Assembly: GCF_039541575.1 (NCBI RefSeq)
Contig: NZ_BAABGM010000012.1
Span: 53,769 to 117,768, forward strand
From: Fodinibacter luteus
GTDB taxonomy: Bacteria > Actinomycetota > Actinomycetes > Actinomycetales > Dermatophilaceae
Direction: 5' to 3'
DNA: 64,000 nt
Position numbers and translations under genes: made by a program. Shown piece by piece: positions 25,989 to 37,472 of this stretch. The notes beneath the pieces are model-generated. The model did not search any database, had not been told where the DNA came from, and worked only from the letters and a program-made list of their open reading frames with translations. How positions within the stretch are numbered: the stretch's first letter is position 1; each line of letters starts with the position of its first letter.

Positions 25989-27179
25989 GTGCGGCTCATC
26001 CACACCTCCGACTGGCACCTGGGGCGCTCGTTCCACCAGGTGGGGCTGCTCGGCGCCCAGGCGAGGTACCTCGACCACCTCGTCGACGTCGTGCGCCGCG
26101 AGCGGGTCGACGCCGTGCTCGTCAGTGGCGACGTCTACGACCGGGCGATGCCCTCCCCCGACACCGTCGAGCTGCTCTCGCAGACGCTCGTCCGGCTCGT
26201 CGACGCCGGGGCGCAGGTCGTCGTGAGCAGCGGCAACCACGACTCCGCCACCCGGCTCGGGTTCGCCGCCGGGCTCCTCGAGCGCGCCGGAGTGCACCTG
26301 CGCACCACGCTCGCCGACGTCGGCCGACCGGTCGTCGTCGGCGACACCGCGGTGCACGCCCTGCCCTACCTCGAGCCGGCGCTCGCGGCGGACGCCCTCG
26401 GCGCGGCCGAGCGCACGCACGCGGGGGTGCTGCGCGCCGCCATGGAGCGCGTGCGGGTCGACGCCGGGCGCCGACGTGGCCACATCGTGGTCATGGCGCA
26501 CGCGTTCGTCGTGGGCGGGGTCACGAGCGAGTCCGAGCGCGACATCTCGGTGGGTGGTGTCGCGGCCGTCCCACCCGAGGTCTTCGCGGGGGCCGACTAC
26601 ACCGCGCTCGGCCACCTCCACGGCCGCCAGGAGGTCGCGCCGGGGGTCCGCTACAGCGGCTCGCCCGTCGCGATGTCGTTCTCGGAGGCGGCGCACCGCA
26701 AGGGCAGCCTGCTCGTCGAGCTCGGTGCGCGCGGGCCGGTCGTCGAACACCTCGAGGCCCCGGTCGAGCGGCCCCTCGCCGTGCTGCGCGGCGCCCTCGA
26801 CGCCCTGCTCGCCGACCCCGCGCACCGCGCTGCGGAGGGCGCGTGGTGCCAGGTGACGCTCACCGACGCCGTCCGTCCGGTCGGTGCCATGGAGCAGGTG
26901 CGCCGCCGCTTCCCGCACACCCTCGAGCTGCGGTTCGAACCCGAGGGCCGCGCCGTGCCGCTGCGGCCCTATGCCGCCCGGGTGCGCAGCGCCTCCGAGG
27001 TCGACGTCTGCTGCGACTTCCTCGCGCACGTGCGTGGCGGCCGTGGCGCGACCGACGACGAGCGCGAGCTGCTGTCGGCTGCGGTCGAGGCCTCTCGCCT
27101 CACCCGTCGGGTCACCGACGACGAGGGCGTCGTGCGTCGCGACGCGGGTCCGCGCACCAGCGGTATGGGGGCCGCGTGA
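25989..27179 (+). CDS. sbcD: Exonuclease subunit SbcD
   Basis: The 396-residue nuclease subunit of the SbcCD (Mre11-Rad50-like) complex, which cuts hairpins and protein-blocked DNA ends. The calcineurin-like phosphoesterase motifs are present in order: HTSDWHLG (residues 5-12), SGDVYDR, SSGNHDS, the AHAF His and GHLHGRQ. The stop overlaps the sbcC GTG (GTGA). Confidence 0.93.
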   Translation: MRLIHTSDWHLGRSFHQVGLLGAQARYLDHLVDVVRRERVDAVLVSGDVYDRAMPSPDTVELLSQTLVRLVDAGAQVVVSSGNHDSATRLGFAAGLLERAGVHLRTTLADVGRPVVVGDTAVHALPYLEPALAADALGAAERTHAGVLRAAMERVRVDAGRRRGHIVVMAHAFVVGGVTSESERDISVGGVAAVPPEVFAGADYTALGHLHGRQEVAPGVRYSGSPVAMSFSEAAHRKGSLLVELGARGPVVEHLEAPVERPLAVLRGALDALLADPAHRAAEGAWCQVTLTDAVRPVGAMEQVRRRFPHTLELRFEPEGRAVPLRPYAARVRSASEVDVCCDFLAHVRGGRGATDDERELLSAAVEASRLTRRVTDDEGVVRRDAGPRTSGMGAA

Positions 27180-30100
27180 GGGTCCACCGGCTCGAGATCG
27201 AGGCGTTCGGCCCCTTCGCCGAGCACGTCGTCGTCGACGTCGACGCCCTGTCGTCCGAGGGGCTGTTCCTCATCCACGGCCCGACCGGGTCGGGCAAGAC
27301 GAGCGTGCTCGACGCCATCTGCTTCGCGCTCTACGCGGATGTCCCGGGCTCGCGCTCCAAGCGCGGCCTGCGCAGCGACCACGCCGCCTCGGATGCCGTG
27401 CCGTGCGTCACGCTCGAGCTCACCGCCGGGGTCCGCCGGTTCCGGATCCGCCGCTCCCCCGAGTTCCACCGGCCCAAGAAGCGTGGCACCGGGCTGCTCA
27501 AGGTGCAGGCGTCGGTGACCCTCGAGGAGCACCTGGGCGGCCGGTGGGTGGCCGTGAGCACGCGCCACGACGAGGTCGCCGACGTCGTCAAGGACGTCCT
27601 CGGCATGGGCATGGACCAGTTCGCGAAGGTCGTCCTGCTCCCCCAGGGCGAGTTCGCGGCGTTCCTGCGCTCGACGCCAGAGGACCGTCGCGAGGTGCTC
27701 GAGCGCCTCTTCGACATCTCCGCGTTCAGCGACGTCGAGGCGTGGCTCGCCGAGGCGCGGCGCGCCTCCGGGGCCGACCTCGAGCAGGCGCGATCCGCCC
27801 TGGCGACCGAGCTGGCCCGTGTCGAGGACGTCCTCGCCGACGCGGGGCCGACCCACACCGACCTCCCGGCGGCCGCACCGGTCGACCTCCCGGCGGCCGC
27901 ACCGGTCGACCTCCCGCCGGGCCCACCGGCCGACCTCTCCGTCCCCGTCCTTTCCGACCTCCCGCCGGGCGCACCGGTCGACCGCCCCGTCCCCGCACTC
28001 GCCGACCTGCCGGTGGCCGACGTGCCGGGCCACCTCGGCGAGGTCGCCCGGCACCTCGACGCCCGGGTGACCGCCACGATGGCGGCGTTCGACACGGCAT
28101 CCACCGCCGAGCGCGCCGCCGCCGACGCGCTGGCCGCCGGTCGTTCCCTCGACGACCTCCGGGTGCGCGGCACGAGGGCCCGCACCCGGCTCCTCGAGCT
28201 CGAGGCGGCTCGATCCACCCACCTCGGGCACGTGGCCGCCCTCGGGGCGGCGGAGCGGGCGGCGGCCCTCGCCGGTCACCTCGCCGCCCACGAGCGGGCC
28301 GTCGACGACGAGGCGTCCGCCCGGGCACGATCCGGCGCGACCCGCGATGCGCTGCGACCCACCCCGCTCGCCGACGTGGCCGACCGCGAGGTCGGGCCGC
28401 TGCTGCGACGGCTGCACGACCTCGACGAGACCGTCGCCTCGCTCGCGCGCGAGGCCGAGGACACCTCCGCCCGGGCGCACCGGCGGGCCGAGCTCGAGGC
28501 CCGGTGCGAGGCGCTGCGCACACGGGCGGCCGAGCTGCGCCTCGACCTCGACACGGCATCGACCGAGCGCGACGGCCTGCGCGCGGAGGTCGAGGCCAGG
28601 GCCGCCGGTGCCGGCCGGGTCGCCGGGCTCGAGCTGCTGCTCAGCGCCACCCGCGAGCGCCTCGCCCAGCTCGACGCCGCCGACGACGACCTCGCCCGGG
28701 CCGCGGCCCTGGCGCCGCGGCGTTCGGCCCTGCGCGAGGCGGCCCTCGACCGCCGCAGCGAGCTGCTCGACCTGCGTCAGCGCCGCCTCGACGGGATGGC
28801 CGGCGAGCTCGCCCGGTCCCTCGCCGAGGGCGACCCCTGCCCGGTGTGCGGCGGCACCGAGCACCCGGACCTCGCCACGGTGTCCGACCCGGTGCTGCCG
28901 AGCGACCTCGACACGGCCGAGGCCCGGCTCGAGGCGGCCGACGCCGGGCTGCGCGCGGTCGACGCCGAGGCCGAGGCCCTCACGACACGTGCCCGGACCA
29001 GGCACGCCGCCCTCGGCGGTGCGTCCCGCGACACCCTCGAGGCCGACGTCGCCCAGGGCCTGAGCCGGCTGGCCGCGGCGCGGGAGGACGCCGCCGCTCA
29101 CCGCGCCCTCACGTCCCGCCTCGCTGGCGTCGACGCCACCGTCGACGAGCACCTCGCCTCCCTCGCGGCCGCCACGGCCCACGCAGAGGCTGCCTCCGCG
29201 CTCCTGCTCGAGCTCGACCGGGCCGACGAGGTCGCGTCGACCAAGGTCGCCGAGCTCCGCCGCGAGCACGCTGGGTGCCCGTGCGGCAGCGACGACCCCT
29301 CGGCGCACAGCCGCGCCGCGCGGCTCCTTGACGACCACCGGGCCGCGGTGGCCGAGCTCGCTGCGGCCCGCACCCGGGCCGGTGCCGCGCAGTCCGCCCT
29401 CGACGCCGCGATGTCGGCTGCCGGCTTCGACGCCCCTGACCGGGCCCGGGAGGCGCTGCTGCCCGATGACGAGGTCGCGCGCCTCCGGGCGCGCGTCGCC
29501 ACCCACGACCAGGACGCCTCCGCCGCCCGCGCCGTCGCGGAGGACCCCGAGGTCGCCGCCGCCCTCGTGGCCGACCCCCCCGACCTGGAGGCGCTGCGCG
29601 CCGCAGAGCGCGCCGCCCGCGACGAGCTCCTCACGGCCGCGGCCGCGCAGGAGGACGCCGCCCGCACCCTGCGCGCCCTCGAGCGCCTCCTGCCCCTCGT
29701 CGACACCGCGTGCACGGCCCTGGTCACCGCGACCGAGCACGACGCCAGGGTGCGCGACCTCGCCGACACGACGAGCGGCACCGGTCCCGACAACACGCTG
29801 CGGATGCGGCTCACGTCCTACGTGCTGGCCGCCCGGCTCGAGAAGGTCGCGACGCTCGCGAACGAGCGGCTCGCCGTCATGGGCGGGGGGCGCTACGTCC
29901 TCGAGCACTCCGACGAACGCGCCGCGCGGGGGGCCCGGTCCGGGCTGGGCCTTCGGGTGCACGACCAGTGGACCGGCCGGGTGCGCGACACCGCGACCCT
30001 GTCGGGCGGGGAGTCGTTCATGGCCTCCCTCGCCCTCGCCCTCGGCCTTGCCGACGCCGTCCGCGAGGAGGCCGGTGGCCTCGACCTGGGCACTCTGTTC

Positions 30101-30316
30101 ATCGACGAGGGCTTCGGCAGCCTCGACGAGGACAGCCTCGAGCAGGTGCTCACCGTCCTCGACGGCCTGCGCGAGGGCGGCCGGGCCGTCGGGGTCGTGA
30201 GCCACGTCGCCGACCTTCGCGCGCGGATCACCCACCAGGCCGTCGTCCACAAGGGCGCGTCGGGGAGCAGCGTCGAGGTGCGCACCGGCCGGCGAGCGGA
30301 CGAGCCCGCCGCCTGA
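27176..30316 (+). CDS. sbcC: Exonuclease subunit SbcC
   Basis: The 1046-residue SMC-like ATPase partner of SbcD. Walker A is GPTGSGKT (35-42), the zinc hook CPVC is at 555-558 at the coiled-coil apex, the ABC signature LSGGE starts at 942, and Walker B with the catalytic pair is LFIDEGF (D977-E978). The coils are alanine/arginine-rich. An unusual proline-rich block of seven octapeptides interrupts the first coil at residues 229-284 (separate entry). Both nuclease partners look functional. Confidence 0.93.
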   Translation: MRVHRLEIEAFGPFAEHVVVDVDALSSEGLFLIHGPTGSGKTSVLDAICFALYADVPGSRSKRGLRSDHAASDAVPCVTLELTAGVRRFRIRRSPEFHRPKKRGTGLLKVQASVTLEEHLGGRWVAVSTRHDEVADVVKDVLGMGMDQFAKVVLLPQGEFAAFLRSTPEDRREVLERLFDISAFSDVEAWLAEARRASGADLEQARSALATELARVEDVLADAGPTHTDLPAAAPVDLPAAAPVDLPPGPPADLSVPVLSDLPPGAPVDRPVPALADLPVADVPGHLGEVARHLDARVTATMAAFDTASTAERAAADALAAGRSLDDLRVRGTRARTRLLELEAARSTHLGHVAALGAAERAAALAGHLAAHERAVDDEASARARSGATRDALRPTPLADVADREVGPLLRRLHDLDETVASLAREAEDTSARAHRRAELEARCEALRTRAAELRLDLDTASTERDGLRAEVEARAAGAGRVAGLELLLSATRERLAQLDAADDDLARAAALAPRRSALREAALDRRSELLDLRQRRLDGMAGELARSLAEGDPCPVCGGTEHPDLATVSDPVLPSDLDTAEARLEAADAGLRAVDAEAEALTTRARTRHAALGGASRDTLEADVAQGLSRLAAAREDAAAHRALTSRLAGVDATVDEHLASLAAATAHAEAASALLLELDRADEVASTKVAELRREHAGCPCGSDDPSAHSRAARLLDDHRAAVAELAAARTRAGAAQSALDAAMSAAGFDAPDRAREALLPDDEVARLRARVATHDQDASAARAVAEDPEVAAALVADPPDLEALRAAERAARDELLTAAAAQEDAARTLRALERLLPLVDTACTALVTATEHDARVRDLADTTSGTGPDNTLRMRLTSYVLAARLEKVATLANERLAVMGGGRYVLEHSDERAARGARSGLGLRVHDQWTGRVRDTATLSGGESFMASLALALGLADAVREEAGGLDLGTLFIDEGFGSLDEDSLEQVLTVLDGLREGGRAVGVVSHVADLRARITHQAVVHKGASGSSVEVRTGRRADEPAA
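27860..28027 (+). repeat. Seven 24-base units inside sbcC
   Basis: Seven in-frame octapeptide units of the form D-L-P-x-x-x-x-V/A/S lie in the first coiled-coil arm. The first two units (DLPAAAPV) are identical and later ones have diverged. Proline at every third position would break a coiled coil. Confidence 0.85.
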
Positions 30317-30431
30317 CCGGCATCCGGGGGTCTCCGCGTCGCTTCTCCCGACGCGTCGGTGCACCCGACAAACCCCCTCTGCCTCGGGGAACCCTCGTCC
30401 GGTGAGGCCGGGGTTCTCGGGTGACCCGACA

Positions 30432-30448
30432 GACCCCGGCCACCGGGG

Positions 30449-30450
<2 letters not shown>
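30432..30450. terminator. Hairpin between sbcC and gcvP
   Basis: GACCCCGG and CCGGGGTC flank a 3-base loop and overlap the gcvP stop codon. A looser inverted pair (GAACCC...GGGTTC) lies just before it, and near-identical 14-base direct repeats occur at 30363 and 30424. The convergent position supports termination from both sides. Confidence 0.5.
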
Positions 30451-33331
<2,881 letters not shown>

Positions 33332-33394
33332 GGTGCTCCTCGGGGCAGACGGCGACGACGTCTCCCCCTCTGTCACGACCGGTCGGTCACCGGT

Positions 33395-33500
33395 TGCTCC
33401 AGAGGTGCCTGACCCGTGCGGTCCCTTGCGCCTGAGAGGTTCCGGGGAGGTTTGCCCCTTCGGCGCCCCGCCGCGGGTGCGGCGAGGACTCTCCCACACG
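33395..33500 (-). ncRNA. Glycine riboswitch (single aptamer) upstream of gcvP
   Basis: On the minus strand the leader has the conserved glycine aptamer elements in order: GGGAGAG (33494-33488), the CGCCGAAGGGGCAA core, the CCCCGGAA stretch, CTCTCAGGC, AAGGGACCG, and a closing CTCTGGA. I see only one GCCGAAGGGGC core, so this is a singleton aptamer rather than the tandem form. It likely raises gcvP expression when glycine is abundant. Confidence 0.9.
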
Positions 33501-33547
33501 GTGTGAGCAGCGGGGTCAATCTACCATCGGGCCCCGCGCGGCGGCGG

Positions 33548-34129
33548 TCAGGCGAGGCGCTGGGCGCGGCGCGCGCCGAGCTCGTCGCCCGGCTGCGGGG
33601 TGACGGCCACGTCGTGGTCGGCCCGCTCGCTCGGCAGGCTGGCCAGCTCGCCCTCGACCTCGCGCCAGACCTTGCCGACCGCGATGCCGAAGACGCCCTG
33701 GCCGCCCTGGAGCAGGTCGATGACCTCGTCGTTCGACGTGCACTCGTAGACCGAGGCGCCGTCACTCATCAGGGTGATCTGGGCGAGGTCGTCCACGCCG
33801 CGCGAGCGCAGCACCGCGATGGCGACGCGGATCTGCTGCAGCGACACCCCGGTGTCGAGGAGCCGCTTGACCACCTTGAGCACGAGGATGTCGCGGAAGC
33901 CGTAGAGCCGCTGGGTGCCCGAGCCGCCGGCGGGGCGCACCGAGGGCTCGACGAGCCCGGTGCGTGCCCAGTAGTCGAGCTGCCGGTAGGTGATGCCGGC
34001 CGCCTTGCAGGCCGTCGGCCCGCGGTACCCCACCTCGTCGTCGAGCTCGGGGAGGTCGTCGGTGAACAGCACGCCCTGCGCCGGGACCGGAGCACCCCGG
34101 GTGCTTCGTGCTTCTCCCGTGGAGACCAC
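33548..34129 (-). CDS. MerR-family regulator (Rv1830-like)
   Basis: A 193-residue protein with a MerR-type winged helix: ITYRQLDYWARTGLVEPSVRP, then GTQRLYGFRDILVLKVVKRLLDTGVSLQQIR. The C-terminal part (MSDGASVYECTSNDEVIDLL) is typical of the mycobacterial Rv1830 group, found beside GarA and DUF151. It lacks the metal-binding Cys of classical MerR. The GTG at 34129 follows AGGAGGTAGCC. Confidence 0.88.
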   Translation of the reverse strand: MVSTGEARSTRGAPVPAQGVLFTDDLPELDDEVGYRGPTACKAAGITYRQLDYWARTGLVEPSVRPAGGSGTQRLYGFRDILVLKVVKRLLDTGVSLQQIRVAIAVLRSRGVDDLAQITLMSDGASVYECTSNDEVIDLLQGGQGVFGIAVGKVWREVEGELASLPSERADHDVAVTPQPGDELGARRAQRLA

Positions 34130-34399
34130 GGCTACCTCCTCGACTCGCCCGTCCAGACGACTGTACGCCCACGAATGACATCACCGTCACTCATCCGGGC
34201 CACGAGTGCGACGGGTGTGACAGGAGTGACGCTAGGGGTCGGTGTGACCCACGTCAACGACCGGCGCGATCGGGACGGCGGCGTGTCGCGGCATCCGGGC
34301 CGGCCGTTCGCTCCAGCTCTCACGTCATGGGTGCGCAAACGGTCACCCGGGCAGCCGCTTCCGCACTCACGGCGAGGAGGGGGGTGGTCGCGACGGGGT

Positions 34400-34891
34400 C
34401 TAGCTCTCGGCCTCGGTGTCGAAGTCGTCGGCCGACACCTGGTCGAGGAACTCCTTGAACTTCTCGACCTCGTCGTCCTCGCTCTCGGCCATCTCGACCC
34501 CGGCCTCCTCGAGCAGGCCCTCGTCGGCGACGATCTCGGCGCCGGCGCGCAGGGCGAGCGCGATGGCGTCGGACGAGCGGGACTCGATGTCGGTGCCCCC
34601 GGCCTCGGCACCCCCGTCGAGGTCGAGCATCGCGTGGAAGACACCGTCCTTGAGCGCGACGATCCGCACCCGGGTCAGCGTGTGGCCGAGCTCGTCGATC
34701 ACGTTGCGCAGCAGGTCGTGGGTGAGCGGCCGCGGGGGGACGACCCCCTGCTGGGCGTAGGCGATCGCCGTGGCCTCGGCCGCGCCGATCCAGATCGGCA
34801 GGTACCGGTCGCCGTCGCGCTCGCGCAGGAGCACGATGGGCTGGTTGGTCGGCATCTCGACCCGCACCCCGAGGACGTCCAGGACCTTCAC
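34400..34891 (-). CDS. DUF151 bifunctional nuclease-like protein (Rv1829-like)
   Basis: A 163-residue DUF151 protein with VRVEMPTNQPIVLLRE, YLPIWIGAAEATAIAYAQ, PPRPLTHDLL and the SRSSDAIALALRAGA segment. Plant homologues have DNase/RNase activity; the bacterial role is unknown. The C-terminus is acidic. The start is fixed by a leaderless -10 element 6 bases upstream. Confidence 0.88.
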   Translation of the reverse strand: MKVLDVLGVRVEMPTNQPIVLLRERDGDRYLPIWIGAAEATAIAYAQQGVVPPRPLTHDLLRNVIDELGHTLTRVRIVALKDGVFHAMLDLDGGAEAGGTDIESRSSDAIALALRAGAEIVADEGLLEEAGVEMAESEDDEVEKFKEFLDQVSADDFDTEAES

Positions 34892-34903
34892 GCCACCACG
34901 GTA
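34892..34903 (-). promoter_or_regulatory. Leaderless -10 element of the DUF151 gene
   Basis: On the minus strand TACCGT (34903-34898) lies 6 bases before the GTG at 34891. Confidence 0.45.
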
Positions 34904-34924
34904 CCTCGCGTCGCCGAGTGGGCG

Positions 34925-35629
34925 TCAGACCTTCCGCGCGCCCAGGCCGGCACGCACGAGCGCGGCGTGCAGGCTGAGGCACAGGTGGGCCACCTCGGCG
35001 GCGTGCCGCTGCCCGTCCCTGCCGCGCCGCGGGCCGACGACCTGCTCGACGAGCCCAACCTCCCGGTCGGCCGCCGCCCGGAACCCGCGCAGGTGGCGCG
35101 GCTCGACCCCGTAGCCCGCGAGCCCGGCCGCGGCCCGGGCCACTCGCAGGTCCGACTCGTCGTGGAGCCCGTCCGGGCCCGGCCGCAGCAGCCCGTGGGC
35201 GCCGAGGTCGGCCACGACCGTGGGCGACAGGCCGCTGGCACGGGCCAGCTCGGCGGCCGTGAGGCGCAGGTCCGGGCGGGCGGCGAGGTCGCCGGCATCC
35301 GGCACCGCGGGGTCCGGCGCCGGCGCCGGCGGGACGGGGTGGGCGTCCGGGCCGTCGCCGGGGGTGAGCCCTCGGTCGATCGCGTCGAGGTTGTCGCGGA
35401 TGACGCGCAGCGGCCAGAACCGGTCGCGCTGGGCCCGCAGGACGTACCGGAGGCGCTCGACGTCGGCCGTGCTGAACTGGCGGTAGCCCGACGGTGTCCG
35501 CTGCGGCGTGACGAGCCCCTCGGCCTCGAGGAAGCGCACCTTGGAGATCGTGACGTCGGGGAACTCCTCGGCGAGGGCACGCACCACCGCGCCGACCGTG
35601 AGACGGCCCGCGGTGGCCTCCGGGGACAC
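34925..35629 (-). CDS. ftsR: MerR-family regulator FtsR (Rv1828-like)
   Basis: A 234-residue MerR regulator. The DNA-binding domain is TVGAVVRALAEEFPDVTISKVRFLEAEGLVTP followed by GYRQFSTADVERLRYVLRAQRD, the pattern of the FtsR group. In Corynebacterium glutamicum FtsR activates ftsZ. A Pro/Ala linker joins a C-terminal helical effector domain (LTAAELARASGL). It follows garA by 8 bases. Identity rests on sequence pattern and synteny. Confidence 0.85.
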   Translation of the reverse strand: MSPEATAGRLTVGAVVRALAEEFPDVTISKVRFLEAEGLVTPQRTPSGYRQFSTADVERLRYVLRAQRDRFWPLRVIRDNLDAIDRGLTPGDGPDAHPVPPAPAPDPAVPDAGDLAARPDLRLTAAELARASGLSPTVVADLGAHGLLRPGPDGLHDESDLRVARAAAGLAGYGVEPRHLRGFRAAADREVGLVEQVVGPRRGRDGQRHAAEVAHLCLSLHAALVRAGLGARKV

Positions 35630-35637
35630 GGGGTGCG

Positions 35638-36090
35638 TCAGGCCTGGCTCGCGTAGAAGACGAGGCGGAACTTGCCGATCTGCACCTCGTCACCGGTGCG
35701 GAGGGTGGCCTCGTCGACGAGCTCGCGGTTGACGTACGTGCCGTTGAGCGAGCCGACGTCGCGCACGACGAAGCCCTCGCTCGTGCGGCGGAAGATCGCG
35801 TGCTTGCGCGAGACGGTGACGTCGTCGAGGAAGATGTCGCTGTCGGGGTGGCGGCCCGACATGACCTCGTCGTCGTCGAGGAGGAAGCGGGCCCCGGTGT
35901 TGGGCCCGCGCAGGACGACGAGCAGGGCGGTTCCGGGGCGTAGCGCCTCGACGGTCGCGAGGTCGGCCTTGGTGAGGACGTGCTCGCTCTCGGGGACCGT
36001 CTCGGACGGCTCGACCCCCTGGACCGCCTGGAGCCGCATCGTCGTCGGCTCGGGGACGGCGCCCTTGGGGTCCACCGGCTCGTCAGTCAT
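35638..36090 (-). CDS. garA: FHA-domain regulator GarA/OdhI
   Basis: A 150-residue forkhead-associated protein that, in relatives, inhibits 2-oxoglutarate dehydrogenase and NAD-glutamate dehydrogenase until phosphorylated near its N-terminus. The FHA core is complete: SGRHPDSDIFLDDVTVSRKH and DVGSLNGTYVNR. The N-terminal phospho-site normally reads ETTS; here it is E14-P-T16-T17-M, so the acceptor Thr pair is kept in a changed context. The ATG at 36090 is chosen over an upstream in-frame start by family length. It probably responds to a PknG/PknB-type kinase. Confidence 0.92.
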   Translation of the reverse strand: MTDEPVDPKGAVPEPTTMRLQAVQGVEPSETVPESEHVLTKADLATVEALRPGTALLVVLRGPNTGARFLLDDDEVMSGRHPDSDIFLDDVTVSRKHAIFRRTSEGFVVRDVGSLNGTYVNRELVDEATLRTGDEVQIGKFRLVFYASQA

Positions 36091-36132
36091 ACGCCATCCA
36101 GCCTCTCGTCGTCGGTCCCTGTGGAGTGTCAC

Positions 36133-36138
36133 ACCCTA
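36133..36138 (-). promoter_or_regulatory. -10 element of garA
   Basis: TAGGGT on the minus strand, about 42 bases before the garA ATG. Transcription would start near 36126, giving a short leader. It is the same hexamer as the leaderless promoters but with a spaced start. Confidence 0.35.
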
Positions 36139-36190
36139 GATCAGGGCCCTGCCGTTGCCCACCCCAAGGAGCGGGCGTGCTCTCAGGATC

Positions 36191-36577
36191 TCAGGACAGC
36201 TGCGAGGTGTAGCCGTCGACGTCGAGCAGGCCGTCGAGGGCGTCGGGGTCCGTGGGCCGCAGCTCGTACATCCAGCCCTCGCCGTACGGGTCGGAGTTCA
36301 CGAGCTCGGGGGTGGCGTCGAGGGCGCCGTTGACGGAGGTGACCTCGCCGGACACGGGGGCGTACAGGTCGCTCACCGACTTCGTGGACTCCACCTCGCC
36401 GCAGGTGTCCCCCGCGACGACCGCGTCACCGACGGCCGGCAGGCTGACGTAGACGACGTCGCCGAGCGCCTCCTGGGCGAACGAGGTGATCCCGACCCGC
36501 AGGACGTCCCCCTCGGCGCGGACCCACTCGTGCTCGGCGGTGTAGCGCAGTCCGGCGGGGTACTCGAGGTCGCTCAT
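36191..36577 (-). CDS. gcvH: Glycine cleavage system H protein
   Basis: A 128-residue lipoyl carrier of the glycine cleavage complex. It shows YTAEHEWVR, GITSFAQEALGDVVYVSLP and the lipoylation motif VESTKSVSD with K66, then YAPVSGEV and the C-terminal NSDPYGEGWMYEL. The ATG at 36577 follows AAGGAG. It is 57 bases... upstream of the garA promoter region on the same strand and 34 bases after DUF881. Confidence 0.95.
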   Translation of the reverse strand: MSDLEYPAGLRYTAEHEWVRAEGDVLRVGITSFAQEALGDVVYVSLPAVGDAVVAGDTCGEVESTKSVSDLYAPVSGEVTSVNGALDATPELVNSDPYGEGWMYELRPTDPDALDGLLDVDGYTSQLS

Positions 36578-36611
36578 CGGCTCTCCTTGGCGCGGGGCGC
36601 AGTGGGCCCAG

Positions 36612-37472
36612 TCAGGGGGTGGTGGTGGGTACGGGGCGAGCGTACTGAGGGGGGGTGAGGCTGAGCAACGCGTCGACATCGACCTCGTCGCGGATCTGGG
36701 TGTCGGTGCCGCCGCCGGCCCGCCGCACCGTGGCGCTCACGCCGCCGGGGATCTCCATGGCGCCCGCCAGGGTGTTCGCGTCGCCGATGGCCCGGATGAC
36801 GTACGGTGCCGCCACCTTGGTCCCGGACACGGTGAGCTCGCCGTCGCTCTCGCTGATCCACGTGTCGGCGACGACCCGCACGTCCCCGATCTGGATCGCC
36901 TCGGCGCCGGCGTCGCGCAGCTCCTGGATGGTGTCGAGGACGATCGGCGCGCCGACCCTGCCGTCGAGCCCACCGATGGTGAGGACGATGCCCGGCCCGG
37001 TCGCCGGTGCGGTGCCGGCGAGGATGCCGAGCGCGTCGAGCCGCTCCTGGGCGGCCCGCTGCGCCTCCTCCTCGTTCGTCGACTGGCTCTGGAGCAGCTC
37101 GAGGGAGGACTCGAGCCCGCGGATGTCGTCGGCGAGGCGGTCGCCGTCCTGGTCGACGCCGGCGAAGATCCGGACGAGCTCGTCCTCGCGCAGCGTCTCG
37201 AGCCCTTCGATCGAGGTCTGCCGGACCTGCGCGATGATCGCGAAGCCGAGGGCCCCGGCGAGGACCATGGCGAGCACGTTGGCCCGGGTCGCGCGCGGCG
37301 ACCCGGCCCGCAACAGCCGGCGCCACGCCCGCTGGGGTCCGCGAGCGGGCCCGGGCCCCTCGGGGTCGGACCCCTCCGGTGCGACCCCCTCGGGGTCAAC
37401 CCGCTCGGGGTCGACACCCTCGCGGTCGACACCCTCGGGGTCGAGGTCGGGTGCGGCGTCCGGGGTGCTCAT
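36612..37472 (-). CDS. DUF881 membrane protein (Rv1825-like)
   Basis: A 286-residue protein: a repeat-rich acidic N-terminus, one membrane segment (NVLAMVLAGALGFAIIAQV), a coiled coil, then the extracytoplasmic DUF881 domain with GPGIVLTIGG and a GAEAIQIGDVRV stretch, and PYVIRAIGD. DUF881 proteins cluster with division genes in actinobacteria and Firmicutes; the role is unknown. The ATG at 37472 overlaps the small basic protein stop by 4 bases. The first 40 residues are mostly 15-base tandem repeats. Confidence 0.85.
   Translation of the reverse strand: MSTPDAAPDLDPEGVDREGVDPERVDPEGVAPEGSDPEGPGPARGPQRAWRRLLRAGSPRATRANVLAMVLAGALGFAIIAQVRQTSIEGLETLREDELVRIFAGVDQDGDRLADDIRGLESSLELLQSQSTNEEEAQRAAQERLDALGILAGTAPATGPGIVLTIGGLDGRVGAPIVLDTIQELRDAGAEAIQIGDVRVVADTWISESDGELTVSGTKVAAPYVIRAIGDANTLAGAMEIPGGVSATVRRAGGGTDTQIRDEVDVDALLSLTPPQYARPVPTTTP
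37353..37442 (-). repeat. Six 15-base tandem repeats in DUF881 N-terminus
   Basis: Six in-frame pentapeptides of the form (D/A)-P/R-E-G/R-V/S/P (for example DPEGV) occupy residues 11-40. The acidic, proline-containing repeat is in the predicted cytoplasmic tail. Confidence 0.85.

Noticed and set aside
27860..28027. CRISPR-like short repeats
   Set aside because: The units are tandem, in frame, without spacers, and encode a regular octapeptide in sbcC.
26969..30364. 1131-codon minus-strand frame opposite sbcC
   Set aside because: Shadow of sbcC and sbcD with no ribosome site and no domain; composition follows the complement.
37353..37442. Possible iteron or origin repeats
   Set aside because: The 15-base units are in frame and encode a pentapeptide; no DnaA or parS-like sites are nearby.
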